Of a stretch of 42,011 nucleotides of DNA, positions 14,197 to 22,257 are shown piece after piece. The position numbers were made by a program, and so were the translations under genes. The first letter of the stretch is position 1, and each line of letters opens with the position of its first letter. The notes beneath the pieces are model-generated. The model was given only the letters and a program-made list of their open reading frames with translations, had not been told where the DNA came from and made no database searches. The stretch lies in NCBI GenBank assembly GCA_038078215.1, contig JBBUED010000003.1, forward strand, positions 1-42,011. Reading direction: 5' to 3'. The DNA is from GWA1-40-21 sp038078215. Its GTDB lineage: Bacteria; Patescibacteriota; Minisyncoccia; Phycocordibacterales; GWA1-40-21.

Positions 14197-15297
14197 CTAT
14201 TTATTCATCGGCATAACTATATAAGTAAAAGACTTGTCTGAAACGCCGCGGATTGTCATTGGTTTGGAAATACCATTAAAAGACAAAGAAATGCTGTCAG
14301 AATCAATAGACTGCAAGCAGTCTATGATGTATTTATAATTAAAATTAACGCTTATGTCTTCGCCGGACAAACTGGCGGGAACAGTGTTGATATTTTCGCC
14401 GATATTGGAATTTTTGGTTGTAATCTCAAAAACTTTTTTTGAGGGGAATACTTTAACGTTAACTTGATTGAATTTATCCGAAAAAATATTTGATATTTTT
14501 AATACGGACAACAAATCTTGCTTTAAAACAATCGCTTCTGTTTTGGTTTCGTTTGGAATAATTTGTTTATAATCGGGGAAAACTCCGTCAATCAATCTGG
14601 ATACGATGTAATTTTCATTATTAGAAAAAGAAATTTGGTTTTTAGACAAACACACATCAACATCGCCGTTAATTTCTTCAAAAATCCTTGTTATTTCGGG
14701 TATGTTTTTAAGCGGTATTAGAATATTAAAAGAATTATTATCTTTTTCTATTTTTATCCTTTTTTCAGCCAAACGAAAAGAGTCGGTCGCGACAAAAATC
14801 AAATCATTGTCAATTGTGTAAACATAAACACTTGATAATTCAGGTTTAACACTGGAAAGCGACGAACTAAACCAAACAGCTTTGAAACCTTTGATTAGTT
14901 TTTTTGAATCCAAACCAAAAGATATTCCATCGGAAACCTTTGGTATAGTCGGAAAATCATCAAATGGATGTGATTTTATCAAAGTCTTGCTATGTTCTGT
15001 TCTTATTTGAAGGTTACCGTCAATACTCTCAAGAACAACATTTTTGTCACTTTGAATGTTTGAAATTAAATTATTAATAACAGAACCCGGAACAGCCACA
15101 ATTCCTTCTTTTATTGTTTTTATAGGTATGGTTGATTCTATCCCAAGATCAGTGTTGGTAGCCTTCACTTTTAAAGTGTTGTTTTTAACCTCCAATAACA
15201 AACAAGATAGTATAGGAAGAGTTAAATTTTTACCGGTAACTTTTTCTGTTCTGGAAATTATTTGTTGTAACTTATCTTTGGTACACTCTGCTTTCAT
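14197..15297 (-). CDS. dnaN: DNA polymerase III sliding clamp (beta subunit)
   Basis: The 366-aa product covers the three repeated clamp domains. Recognisable segments include LTLPILSCLLLEVKNNTLKV near the N-terminus, PGSVINNLISNIQ, FVATDSFRLAEKRI at the domain 2 core, and the C-terminal SFTYIVMPMNK, the usual YxVMPM-type end. It forms the ring that tethers the polymerase. It lies downstream of dnaA on the same strand, with the origin region between. TAAAAT lies 8 bases before the ATG. Confidence 0.96.
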   Translation of the reverse strand: MKAECTKDKLQQIISRTEKVTGKNLTLPILSCLLLEVKNNTLKVKATNTDLGIESTIPIKTIKEGIVAVPGSVINNLISNIQSDKNVVLESIDGNLQIRTEHSKTLIKSHPFDDFPTIPKVSDGISFGLDSKKLIKGFKAVWFSSSLSSVKPELSSVYVYTIDNDLIFVATDSFRLAEKRIKIEKDNNSFNILIPLKNIPEITRIFEEINGDVDVCLSKNQISFSNNENYIVSRLIDGVFPDYKQIIPNETKTEAIVLKQDLLSVLKISNIFSDKFNQVNVKVFPSKKVFEITTKNSNIGENINTVPASLSGEDISVNFNYKYIIDCLQSIDSDSISLSFNGISKPMTIRGVSDKSFTYIVMPMNK

Positions 15298-15532
15298 ATA
15301 ATTGTATTTTAATATATATAAATATTATTACTACTATTAACTATGTTGATATGTGTATAAAGTAAAAAACCTTTTATAAATAAGGTTTTTTATCATTAAT
15401 TTTTTATTTAAATTGTGTATAAAAAATAATAATTTTTATTATTTTTTTAAACTCCTCTTTTGTTTTTATTTTATACACATATAATAAACAGTTAATAATG
15501 TCGTTTTCAATATAATATAAACATATTTTTTA
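15298..15532. other. Origin of replication candidate (oriC) between dnaN and dnaA
   Basis: This 235-base, very AT-rich gap has three exact copies of the DnaA box TTATACACA: 15352-15360 and 15414-15422 (as TGTGTATAA) and 15471-15479 (direct). It is the standard oriC position. AT tracts such as AATATATATAAATATT near 15310 could be the unwinding element. No replication data are available to confirm it. Confidence 0.75.
15364..15391 (-). terminator. Terminator after dnaA, inside the origin region
   Basis: AAAAAACCTT and AAGGTTTTTT enclose a short AT loop, with a T run on the minus strand. It would end dnaA transcription before dnaN, so dnaN needs its own promoter. Confidence 0.65.
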
Positions 15533-16879
15533 TCACAACATTCCTCTTATTTGATTTATTTCTTTATTTAAAATTAAATCAGTTTTAATATCATTTTTTA
15601 TTTTTTCATATGAATGAATAACCGTCGTGTGGTCTCTCCCTCCCAGTTTCTCGCCTATTGATGGGTATGATATGTTAAAATCTTCCCTTAAAATATACAT
15701 AATTATCTGTCTTGGTTTAACAACTTCTTTTTTTCTTGTTTTTTTATACACAATATCATCTTCTAAATTATAAAAATCAGAAATAATTTTAATCACTTCT
15801 TTTACAGAAATTAATTTTTTAGGCTTAATATTGTTTTTTATGAGGTTTTTAATCTCATTAAGGTTCATTTCTTTGTTTTTAAGTTGGGTTTGACAAAGTA
15901 TTGAGTTTAAAACACCCTCAAGTTCTCTAATATTTCCCTCAATTGAGGAGGCCAAATACTCTATTGTTTCCATAGGCAACGTCAGGTTTGAGTTTAAGGA
16001 CTTTTTCTTTAATATTTGAATTCTTGATTCTATGTCTGGTGCCGGAATTTCAACAATCATACCGGCGTTAAATCTTGATTTTACGCGCTCTTCCAGTCCT
16101 TGTATGAAATTCGGATGCTTATCTGATGAAAACACCAGTTGTTTATTGTTGTCTTGCAGGGCGTTAAAAAGATGGAAAAATTCCTCTTGTATTTTTTGTT
16201 TGCTGGCAAAAAATTGTATATCATCAATTATTAAAAGGTCGTATTTTCTATACTGTTCCTTGAAAAGATTAACCTTTCCGTTGTTTAAAGAGTTTATGTA
16301 TTCTTGCGCGAATTTATCGGATGTTAGATAAAAAACCTTCTTTTCCTTGTTGTTTGTTTTCGCGTAATTCCCTATCGCTTGTATTAGGTGTGTTTTCCCG
16401 TGCCCTGTGTTTCCGTATATAAACAACGGATTATAAACAGCAGTTTTTTTGATTATCGCTTGGGACGCGGCGTGAGCGAGATCGTTAAACGGACCAACGA
16501 TAAAAGAATCAAATGTGTAGCGGGGGTTCAAATTATCTTCTTTGTTGATGTAAAAATCTTGAAGCGGCAATTCATTTATTGTTTGGGCGACGACAGGGCG
16601 ACCGCCGGCCTCCCCTCTTTTTATCGGTGTCTCCTTTGATACTAAATACTCAACACCTCTTACGTAATCGGCAAAACCTCTCAAACTTTTTAAAATCTGT
16701 TTGTGGTATTTATTATTCAACCAATCTTTCACAAAAACACTGGGAACGCTCAAATAAACAACCCCATCTTCTTGTTTTACGACAAGCGTGTCTTTGAACC
16801 ACATGCTGAAATTAGCCTTAGAGATGTTAAGTTCAATCTCAACCAAGACGTTGTCCCAAAGTTTTTTGTTTTCTACCAT
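15533..16879 (-). CDS. dnaA: Chromosomal replication initiator DnaA
   Basis: The 448-aa product has domain I (LWDNVLVEIELNISKANFSM), a short linker, the AAA+ domain with Walker A GNTGHGKT (156-163) and Walker B LLIIDDIQFF, and the domain IV signature GGRDHTTVIHSYEKI that binds DnaA boxes. The usual Walker A in this family is GGVGLGKT, so the NTGH version is a mild variant. It opens oriC and recruits the helicase loader. It is divergent from rpmH, as in many bacteria. Confidence 0.97.
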   Translation of the reverse strand: MVENKKLWDNVLVEIELNISKANFSMWFKDTLVVKQEDGVVYLSVPSVFVKDWLNNKYHKQILKSLRGFADYVRGVEYLVSKETPIKRGEAGGRPVVAQTINELPLQDFYINKEDNLNPRYTFDSFIVGPFNDLAHAASQAIIKKTAVYNPLFIYGNTGHGKTHLIQAIGNYAKTNNKEKKVFYLTSDKFAQEYINSLNNGKVNLFKEQYRKYDLLIIDDIQFFASKQKIQEEFFHLFNALQDNNKQLVFSSDKHPNFIQGLEERVKSRFNAGMIVEIPAPDIESRIQILKKKSLNSNLTLPMETIEYLASSIEGNIRELEGVLNSILCQTQLKNKEMNLNEIKNLIKNNIKPKKLISVKEVIKIISDFYNLEDDIVYKKTRKKEVVKPRQIIMYILREDFNISYPSIGEKLGGRDHTTVIHSYEKIKNDIKTDLILNKEINQIRGML

Positions 16880-17026
16880 ATATAAAGTTTATGATAGTCC
16901 AAGTATATACCTTAATTATAATTATAAAACTTGCTAAATAAGTGTCATTGTGTTTATAATTTGTTTATAACTTGTGGATTATTAAATTATTTTAAATTTT
17001 TAATTATATTTATCATATAAAACATT
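16880..17026. promoter_or_regulatory. Divergent dnaA / rpmH control region with DnaA-box-like sites
   Basis: Degenerate boxes are visible: TGTTTATAA at 16951-16959 and 16962-16970, and TGTGGATTA at 16973-16981, each one mismatch from TGTGnATAA. TATAAA lies 5 bases before the rpmH ATG. The cluster may be part of a bipartite origin or may autoregulate dnaA. Confidence 0.5.
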
Positions 17027-17161
17027 ATGTCTTTCACTTACAATCCTAAAAAAGGAAAAAGATTAAAAACTCACGGCTTTTTGGTCAGACAAAAAACAAA
17101 AGGAGGAAAAAATACAATAAAAAGAAGAAGGCAGAAAGGCAGAAGAAAAATAACTGTCTAA
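17027..17161 (+). CDS. rpmH: Ribosomal protein bL34
   Basis: The 44-residue frame reads MSFTYNPKKGKRLKTHGFLV, then RQKTKGGKNTIKRRRQKGRR and KITV. This is the short, highly basic bL34 with the typical THGFLxR and RRRxKGRxxLT-type ends. It is part of the large ribosomal subunit. It lies at its usual place, upstream of rnpA and divergent from dnaA. Confidence 0.96.
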   Translation: MSFTYNPKKGKRLKTHGFLVRQKTKGGKNTIKRRRQKGRRKITV

Positions 17162-17175
17162 TTCGCCAGTTTCTT

Positions 17176-17517
17176 ATGTTGAAAAAGAAAAATAAGGTTA
17201 ACACGGCTCTGTTTAAGGTTGTTATCAAGAAAGGGTCTAGTTATTTTAGCCAAAACATTTCTCTAAAAATCATCAAAATGGCGGATACGGAGCATAAATT
17301 TGGGGTCTCTGTTTCAAAAAAAGAGCTAAAAACGGCGGTAAAAAGAAACTTGTTGAAAAGAAGGGTGTTGTCAATCCTGCAAAAAATTGAGCCGAAAATC
17401 AGCGCCGGCTTTGGTTGCGTCTTTTTTTTAAAAAAGGGAGCGCTGGATATTCCCTATCAAGCGCTTCTAGACGAAATTCTTTTTTTGTTAAAAAAAGCAA
17501 ATTTGATTAGATTATAG
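17176..17517 (+). CDS. rnpA: Ribonuclease P protein component
   Basis: The 113-aa product carries the RNR-type signature KFGVSVSKKELKTAVKRNLL, followed by KRRV, and the long basic helix that contacts the RNA. It binds RNase P RNA and helps recognise the 5' leader of pre-tRNA. It is 14 bases after rpmH, in the standard rpmH-rnpA-yidC order. Its presence implies the cell has an RNase P RNA, which matters for the RNA candidate at 4707-5024. Confidence 0.95.
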   Translation: MLKKKNKVNTALFKVVIKKGSSYFSQNISLKIIKMADTEHKFGVSVSKKELKTAVKRNLLKRRVLSILQKIEPKISAGFGCVFFLKKGALDIPYQALLDEILFLLKKANLIRL

Positions 17518-17519
17518 TT

Positions 17520-17640
17520 TATAGTGGTTAGCGGTTAGACAAAAAGACAGTAATAATTATTTAATTCCTAATTGATCTAATTTCTAATCAAATCCCAATT
17601 TCTAAACCTAAAACCTATAAATTAAAACCTAACCCGCCGA
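17520..17640. repeat. AAACCTAA-type degenerate repeats between rnpA and yidC
   Basis: Units such as AAACCTAAAACCTATAAATT and AAAACCTAACC are spread here, related to the TTGTAGG/CCTACAA arrays at 32019, 34401, 34787 and 36801. At the 5' side GTGGTTAGCGGTTAG is the inverse of the same theme. No gene is visible. Confidence 0.45.
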
Positions 17641-17642
17641 TT

Positions 17643-17670
17643 TTGGCTTGGTGACAAATTTATGTATAAT
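17643..17670 (+). promoter_or_regulatory. Promoter of yidC
   Basis: TTGGCT (17643-17648) and TATAAT (17665-17670) are 16 bases apart, 13 bases before ATG 17684. There is no Shine-Dalgarno sequence, so the leader would be very short. Confidence 0.5.
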
Positions 17671-17683
17671 ATAATTTTAAAAA

Positions 17684-18430
17684 ATGTCATATTTATTTAA
17701 TTTATTTTTCTATGAACCTCTGTATAACGGGTTAATTTTCTTGATAGGCGTTCTCCCTTGGGCTGACATTGGTATTGTGGTTGTTCTTTTTACCTGCATA
17801 GTGAAGCTAATACTCTTTCCTCTTTCCAAGAAGTCCGTGCTGACTCAAATCAGGATGAAGGAGATTCAACCGGAGCTGGACGCCATAAAAGAAAAGCACA
17901 AAGAAAACAAACAAGAACAAGCTTTGAAAGTGATGGCTTTATATAAGGAGAGGAAAATCAACCCTTTTTCCGGAATACTGCTCATATTTATTCAAATCCC
18001 GATAATTTTCGCTCTGTACTTCGTCTTTTTAAAAGGAGGGTTGCCGGAAATAAAAAATGATTTGCTCTATTCTTTTGTTAAAATTCCATCATCAATAGAC
18101 ATTTCATTTCTGGGTTTTTTGGATATAACTCAAAAAAGCTACTTAATGGCTTTTATGGCTGCCATAACTCAATTTTTTCAGGTTAAATTGGCTATACCCA
18201 AAACCAAAAAAACAAATCCGAATCAAAGTTCGTTCAAAGACGATTTGGCCAAAAGCATGAGCCTTCAGATGAAGTACATTCTTCCTGTCATAATATTTTT
18301 TATAGCAAGAGGTTTGCCGGCGGTCGTGGCTTTGTATTGGGCGACAAGCAATCTTTTTACCATTGGACAAGAGTTGTATCTAAGAAGGACGAGGAAAAAT
18401 ATAATAACAGAGGCAGGGGCTAGGTTATAG
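17684..18430 (+). CDS. yidC: Membrane protein insertase YidC/OxaI
   Basis: The 248-aa product is a minimal YidC without the large periplasmic domain of proteobacteria. It shows an N-terminal membrane segment, the cytoplasmic coiled pair (RMKEIQPELDAIKEKHKENK), a hydrophobic hairpin PFSGILLIFIQIPIIFALYF, and the C-terminal segments with LPAVVALYWATSNLFTIGQE. It inserts membrane proteins with or without SecYEG. It has its own promoter and is placed after rnpA as usual. Confidence 0.95.
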   Translation: MSYLFNLFFYEPLYNGLIFLIGVLPWADIGIVVVLFTCIVKLILFPLSKKSVLTQIRMKEIQPELDAIKEKHKENKQEQALKVMALYKERKINPFSGILLIFIQIPIIFALYFVFLKGGLPEIKNDLLYSFVKIPSSIDISFLGFLDITQKSYLMAFMAAITQFFQVKLAIPKTKKTNPNQSSFKDDLAKSMSLQMKYILPVIIFFIARGLPAVVALYWATSNLFTIGQELYLRRTRKNIITEAGARL

Positions 18431-18439
18431 TGATTAGTG

Positions 18440-18555
18440 TGAATTGCGAAATTCCATTATTCGCGGAACACGCATAATTTTCGGCTGAAAATTTGCTCTG
18501 CTCGCGCAAGCCGCGCTTGCGCAAGTTTCCACTCATAACGGAATTTAGCAATTCA
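18440..18555. repeat. Compound palindromic element after yidC
   Basis: The outer arms TGAATTGCGAAATTCC (18440-18455) and GGAATTTAGCAATTCA (18540-18555) pair with one mismatch. An inner hairpin GCGCAAGC / GCTTGCGC (18504-18522) is unusually GC-rich for this window. The outer arm resembles that of the element at 21630-21764. The whole 203-base gap between convergent yidC and the 18634 gene holds only this element and AT-rich flanks. Confidence 0.7.
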
Positions 18556-18633
18556 AGACAGTCGGGTTTGGCACAGAAGAATAAAACATTTCATATTCTT
18601 ATTCTTTCTTTACTAGCAACGATAACCTAGTCA

Positions 18634-19884
18634 CTAAAAATTGTTTTGTCTGTCTTGTTTCTTAAGAGAAAGACTCCAAAAAGTAAGGTCTTTTTTGTTG
18701 GTGAAAAATAAATACTCGTCATCGCCGCTCAAAAAAGGATCTATCACATCAAATTTATTACTACCCTCTTTCCCAAAATCAAAGACAAGCTCTGAAGAAT
18801 TTGTTTTAATGTTAACTCGCCATACGCTGTCATTAAAAGATATTAAACCCTGATACCAGCTGTCCGGGTATTCCCCGCTCTCTATTGTTTTGGGTATCGC
18901 GCAATAGACGACGAACTCTTCAGTCTTGCTCCAGACACATTTTTCCGGCAAAGTTTTGAATGAAAGCGTCTTATTTAGACTGCTTTTCAAGTCATAATAA
19001 TTCAGCCTTATTGAACCATCGAAACTTTCCGAATACAAAATATTTTTTGCCGTTCCGTCAACGAGAGAGGTCAGTCCGTTTATGCCGCTCAAAATTTTGT
19101 TTGCGCCGCCCGTTTTGCTGTTTAAGAAAAAAAGATAACCGGCGGCCGCGAAACTCGGCTTGGTGGCGAGCGTGATGGTTTCTTTGTTCGGCCACGAAAC
19201 CAACCACTCCATAATTGCGGATCGGAATATCCGATTTTTATTGGAGCCGTCCGTGTTGGATATCACACCTGCCGATTCGCCGCTTGTATTTATCAAGTAA
19301 AAAATTTTATCTCCGGCGGGATTCATTGATAATTGGATTATGTCTGAAGACAGAAAGGCGCTTTTCGGATTTTTACTCACATCTTGGGTGGTCGTCGCTT
19401 TTATAATATTGGCTGAAAAACTGGAAATTCTATCCGCTCCGTCTTTCAGGTAGCGCATAACAACCGTTTGTCCGGCGGGCGACCATATCGCTTGAGGCAC
19501 TTTAGGCACTGTGGCGTTGGATATTTTTGTTGACTCAAAAGAATCGCTGGTTGTTTCAACTATGTGCCCCGTTCCCCTCTCAACATAGCGAATGACAGTT
19601 GCGCTGCCGTTATTGAAAGCTATCCCCCCCGCGACAGGCTTGTCCGATATTTGTCTTAAGATTGGCATTTCCTCTTTATTTTCCACTGAACTCTGATTGT
19701 CTGTATTCGGACCGGATTCGGTTTGGGTATCCCCGCCTCCAAAATAAGAAGTTTCGGACGATGGACTCGTTGCGGTTTGCGCCGGAACCTCCTGTTTTAT
19801 GTATTTGTTCCAAAAATAAAACAAACCCGAAGCCAGAAGCGCGGCGATTATTAGCAATATTATAATTTTGTTTTTCGTTGACAT
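18634..19884 (-). CDS. Membrane-anchored beta-propeller-like protein, 416 aa
   Basis: One N-terminal membrane anchor (IIILLIIAALLASGLFYFW) is followed by a Ser/Thr/Gln-rich linker and a large extracytoplasmic domain. Segments such as PQAIWSPAGQTVVMRYLKDG, SMNPAGDKIFYLIN and FLSGDDEYLFFTNKKDLTFW resemble the strand repeats of TolB/WD-like propellers. It is the last gene of the secretion-locus operon (5 bases after the pilin gene). The exact role is unknown; a scaffold or adhesion function on the surface is an inference. Confidence 0.7.
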   Translation of the reverse strand: MSTKNKIIILLIIAALLASGLFYFWNKYIKQEVPAQTATSPSSETSYFGGGDTQTESGPNTDNQSSVENKEEMPILRQISDKPVAGGIAFNNGSATVIRYVERGTGHIVETTSDSFESTKISNATVPKVPQAIWSPAGQTVVMRYLKDGADRISSFSANIIKATTTQDVSKNPKSAFLSSDIIQLSMNPAGDKIFYLINTSGESAGVISNTDGSNKNRIFRSAIMEWLVSWPNKETITLATKPSFAAAGYLFFLNSKTGGANKILSGINGLTSLVDGTAKNILYSESFDGSIRLNYYDLKSSLNKTLSFKTLPEKCVWSKTEEFVVYCAIPKTIESGEYPDSWYQGLISFNDSVWRVNIKTNSSELVFDFGKEGSNKFDVIDPFLSGDDEYLFFTNKKDLTFWSLSLKKQDRQNNF

Positions 19885-19888
19885 AATA

Positions 19889-20470
19889 TTATATTGAAAT
19901 TGGTTCTGAAGGAGGGTCTATTTCGGAGGCGTCATCTTCAGTGGTCTCATTGTCGCCACTGTCCGTATTATCACCGGCATTGTCGCCCGTCGTTTCACCA
20001 CTGGAATAGTCATCGCTCTCATTTGTCTGTTCGCCGTCTTGGTTTGTGCTTGTCGTCGTCTCCACATTCAAATTAAAGTCAGTCAATTTCGGATTTATCG
20101 TATACAAAAGAATCCAAGAAACAAGCACTAACACAAGCCCCCACAGAGCGTTTTGAATTCTTTCTTTTCCTTCAGACTTGCCCTGTATGGCGTCAGTGGT
20201 TATGTATTCCACCCCGCCTATGATAATCATAAGCACGGCTAAAACTCCAGCGATTCCTATGGCTAATTTGAAAATACCGGGAATATAAGTCTGAATGTTA
20301 GTGGTTCCTTCTTCATTTGTTGTGCCGGGAAGCGGAGCGAGGGGGGTGTATTCATCCCATGAGGTTGAAGTGTTTTCTGCCAGAGCAAAACCAGCTAAGC
20401 TTCCAAAGACCACGAAGCCCAATCCGAGAGATATTATTATCGCAATTATTTTTTTGTTTTTAAATCTCAT
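19889..20470 (-). CDS. VirB2/TrbC-like pilin, type IV secretion, with acidic tail
   Basis: MRFKNKKIIAIIISLGLGFV starts a signal peptide that ends near FALAEN. Two hydrophobic helices follow (LAIGIAGVLAVLMIIIGGVE and NALWGLVLVLVSWILLYTIN), separated by a short basic loop (IQGKSEGKERIQ), the layout of VirB2-type pilins. After residue 130 there is a 60-residue Thr/Asp/Glu/Ser-rich tail, which is unusual for a pilin and may be surface exposed. It lies between two exported proteins in the locus. Confidence 0.75.
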   Translation of the reverse strand: MRFKNKKIIAIIISLGLGFVVFGSLAGFALAENTSTSWDEYTPLAPLPGTTNEEGTTNIQTYIPGIFKLAIGIAGVLAVLMIIIGGVEYITTDAIQGKSEGKERIQNALWGLVLVLVSWILLYTINPKLTDFNLNVETTTSTNQDGEQTNESDDYSSGETTGDNAGDNTDSGDNETTEDDASEIDPPSEPISI

Positions 20471-20476
20471 ATCTGT

Positions 20477-21526
20477 TTAAAACGATACTGTTTTATTACC
20501 TCCGCCACCTTCAAAATTCAACAGCGCATCCGTTCTGGCCGATTGCAGTTCCTTGCTGTTGTTTTCATTTCGCAGTTCAACCGAAATTCTTGCCGAGCCC
20601 TTGGCGCCTTCGGCGTTGCGGAAAGTCACTTGTCTCTCATTTTGCTTGTCATTTATGCTTCGCCCATTCATGCTCCAATTGTATTTTATCTTTTGGCCGC
20701 CCGCATCCTCTTTGCTGAAGAAATAAGGTATTGCAACGAGAGTGATCTCGTTGTCGCTCAATTTATATTCTCCAGCTATCGCTTTATCGTAAATTATCCC
20801 ATGCAAGGGACTGTTTTCATACATAATGGTTTTTGGCTCCACCGGCTCCAAAACGATGCTTCCGGAAGCTTTAATTTTCTTGTCGGACGACATTACTTCA
20901 ACTTCTATTTCGGACGGGTCGGACAATATTGATTTTGAAAAACTGAATTTGTTTTTGCCGTACCCGGACACATCACCCAGGACTTTGCTGTTTTTAGTCC
21001 ATTTGTACGTAAGATTGTCGGGATTGATTTTCACGCCTTCCGAATTGATTATGTTCGGCGCGGCAATGACCGTTATAAGACTTTGATAGCCGTAAAGGGC
21101 CTTGCCTTTGTAGAAAGGCGGGGTGTAGGAGTCTGCCTCCCAGAGAAGATCAACCCCTGCTGGTCTTATCACCAAAGTTTTTTCAATAGTTTTGCCTTCT
21201 TTCGTTTTAATAATCGCTTTTATAAAAGAAACGCTCCCGACGCCACCCGTCTTAAAGGAAAAAAATTTCTTGCCCAATCCTTTTTCTTTGATGGTCCCGT
21301 CAAGCGCCCATATTATTTCCGATGAATTCAAGTCAAAAGAAAAACTTTCAAGTCTGACGGAGACATTTTCGTTGGGACTCGGGGAGGATGGGGTTGTTAT
21401 TATTTCAGCCGAGTCTTTTATGTCATTCACATTCGCCGATTTTAATTGAGCGCCCGCTTTATTAAAAGTAAAAATCAAAAAAAGAGAGAATGAGACCAAG
21501 AATAATTTTGTAAATTTATTTTGCAT
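20477..21526 (-). CDS. Exported Ig/PKD-like protein of the secretion locus, 349 aa
   Basis: The signal peptide MQNKFTKLFLVSFSLFLIFT is followed by at least two to three beta-sandwich-like repeats: SPNENVSVRLESFSFDLNSS with EIIWALDG, then NPDNLTYKWTKNSKVLGDVS, and later KIKYNWSMNGRSIND. The W-x-x-[DN]-G pattern recurs in each, as in PKD/Ig folds. It ends in a Gly-rich stretch. It is 6 bases upstream of the pilin gene and likely supports the pilus or secretion channel at the surface; that role is inferred from position. Confidence 0.65.
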   Translation of the reverse strand: MQNKFTKLFLVSFSLFLIFTFNKAGAQLKSANVNDIKDSAEIITTPSSPSPNENVSVRLESFSFDLNSSEIIWALDGTIKEKGLGKKFFSFKTGGVGSVSFIKAIIKTKEGKTIEKTLVIRPAGVDLLWEADSYTPPFYKGKALYGYQSLITVIAAPNIINSEGVKINPDNLTYKWTKNSKVLGDVSGYGKNKFSFSKSILSDPSEIEVEVMSSDKKIKASGSIVLEPVEPKTIMYENSPLHGIIYDKAIAGEYKLSDNEITLVAIPYFFSKEDAGGQKIKYNWSMNGRSINDKQNERQVTFRNAEGAKGSARISVELRNENNSKELQSARTDALLNFEGGGGNKTVSF

Positions 21527-21564
21527 AAGAGATTTTTTGGGAAATGATGTTTAAAGCTGGCATT

Positions 21565-21573
21565 ATTTTACCA
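21565..21573 (-). promoter_or_regulatory. Possible internal promoter of the secretion locus
   Basis: TGGTAAAAT on the minus strand is an extended -10 box, 38 bases before the ATG of the 20477-21526 gene and just after the big palindromic element. This would make the last three genes of the locus a separate transcript. Confidence 0.4.
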
Positions 21574-21629
21574 CAACCGCTTCAATCTTGACCATTTTTG
21601 TTTATCTTTAAGAAAGGCGTCTATTTCTA

Positions 21630-21764
21630 TGAATTACGAAACTCGTCGAGGCGGGCTATTTTGAAGGGGTTTTGAGCGCGACGGCGCGAAAATTTCAGGA
21701 TTTTTTAAGCTTCAAAAAATCCGTACCTTCAAAATAGCCCGCCGAGTAAGAGTTTCGTAATTCA
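21630..21764. repeat. Large compound palindromic element
   Basis: Three nested stems are visible: TGAATTACGAAACTC (21630-21644) with its exact complement at 21750-21764; GGCGGGCTATTTTGAAGG (21650-21667) with its complement at 21726-21743; and GGATTTTTT/AAAAAATCC (21698-21722). A GC-rich loop (GCGCGACGGCGCG) lies between. It starts 5 bases after the stop of the 131-aa gene, so it is a likely terminator or processing site within the locus. Confidence 0.8.
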
Positions 21765-21768
21765 AAGT

Positions 21769-22164
21769 CTATTTGTTATCTTTAGCGGCGCTGTCAACCA
21801 TGGTTTTGTAAACTTCAGGAAAATGACCCCCAAGAATTTTTTTAGTCTGGAAGAACATAAAGATAACCACTATGGAAAGCGTCCATGCCGGCAAGGCGTT
21901 TAATCCGGGTATAAGCTCTATAAAAAAAGTTCCTACCGTGGTAGCGACGACTTTGGAATCAAATTTTGATCCCACCAATCTAAACCACAGGAAAAAAGTG
22001 AGCCAAGCGAAAATGCTGACCCCGCTTGTTATTGTCCATGCCAGTATAAAACCAACATAAGGAATGAAGTTCATCAAATCCGCTCCAAACTGAATCCCGT
22101 CAAAGAAAAGAGCGACAGCAATCATCGCCCACATTGTTATTTTGTTTATTTCTTGGTCTTCCAT
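21769..22164 (-). CDS. Small membrane protein of the secretion locus, 131 aa
   Basis: The product has about four hydrophobic segments (MWAMIAVALFFDGIQFGADL; PYVGFILAWTITSGVSIFAW; GTFFIELIPGLNALPAWTLS; VVIFMFFQTKKILGG) and a polar C-terminus. There is no signal peptide. It follows virB4 in the same direction and is found in a locus of known secretion genes, so a channel-associated role is likely. I do not recognise a named family. The 20 bases around its ATG are identical to those at the S23 gene (25825-25844). Confidence 0.65.
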   Translation of the reverse strand: MEDQEINKITMWAMIAVALFFDGIQFGADLMNFIPYVGFILAWTITSGVSIFAWLTFFLWFRLVGSKFDSKVVATTVGTFFIELIPGLNALPAWTLSIVVIFMFFQTKKILGGHFPEVYKTMVDSAAKDNK

Positions 22165-22179
22165 ATTTGTTTAGGGTAA

Positions 22180-22251
22180 TAGCTTGTAGTTTATTAGCTT
22201 TTTAGTATCGGGCTCTTAATCTTACCTAACAAGCTACAAGCTAAAAAGCTT
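22180..22251. repeat. AGCTT-type palindromic repeat between virB4 and the membrane protein gene
   Basis: TAGCTTGTAGTTTATTAGCT and TTTTAG (22180-22205) face CTAACAAGCTACAAGCTAAA and AAGCTT (22226-22251). The two halves can pair to a hairpin inside the operon. Confidence 0.7.
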
Positions 22252-22257
22252 CCCCTC

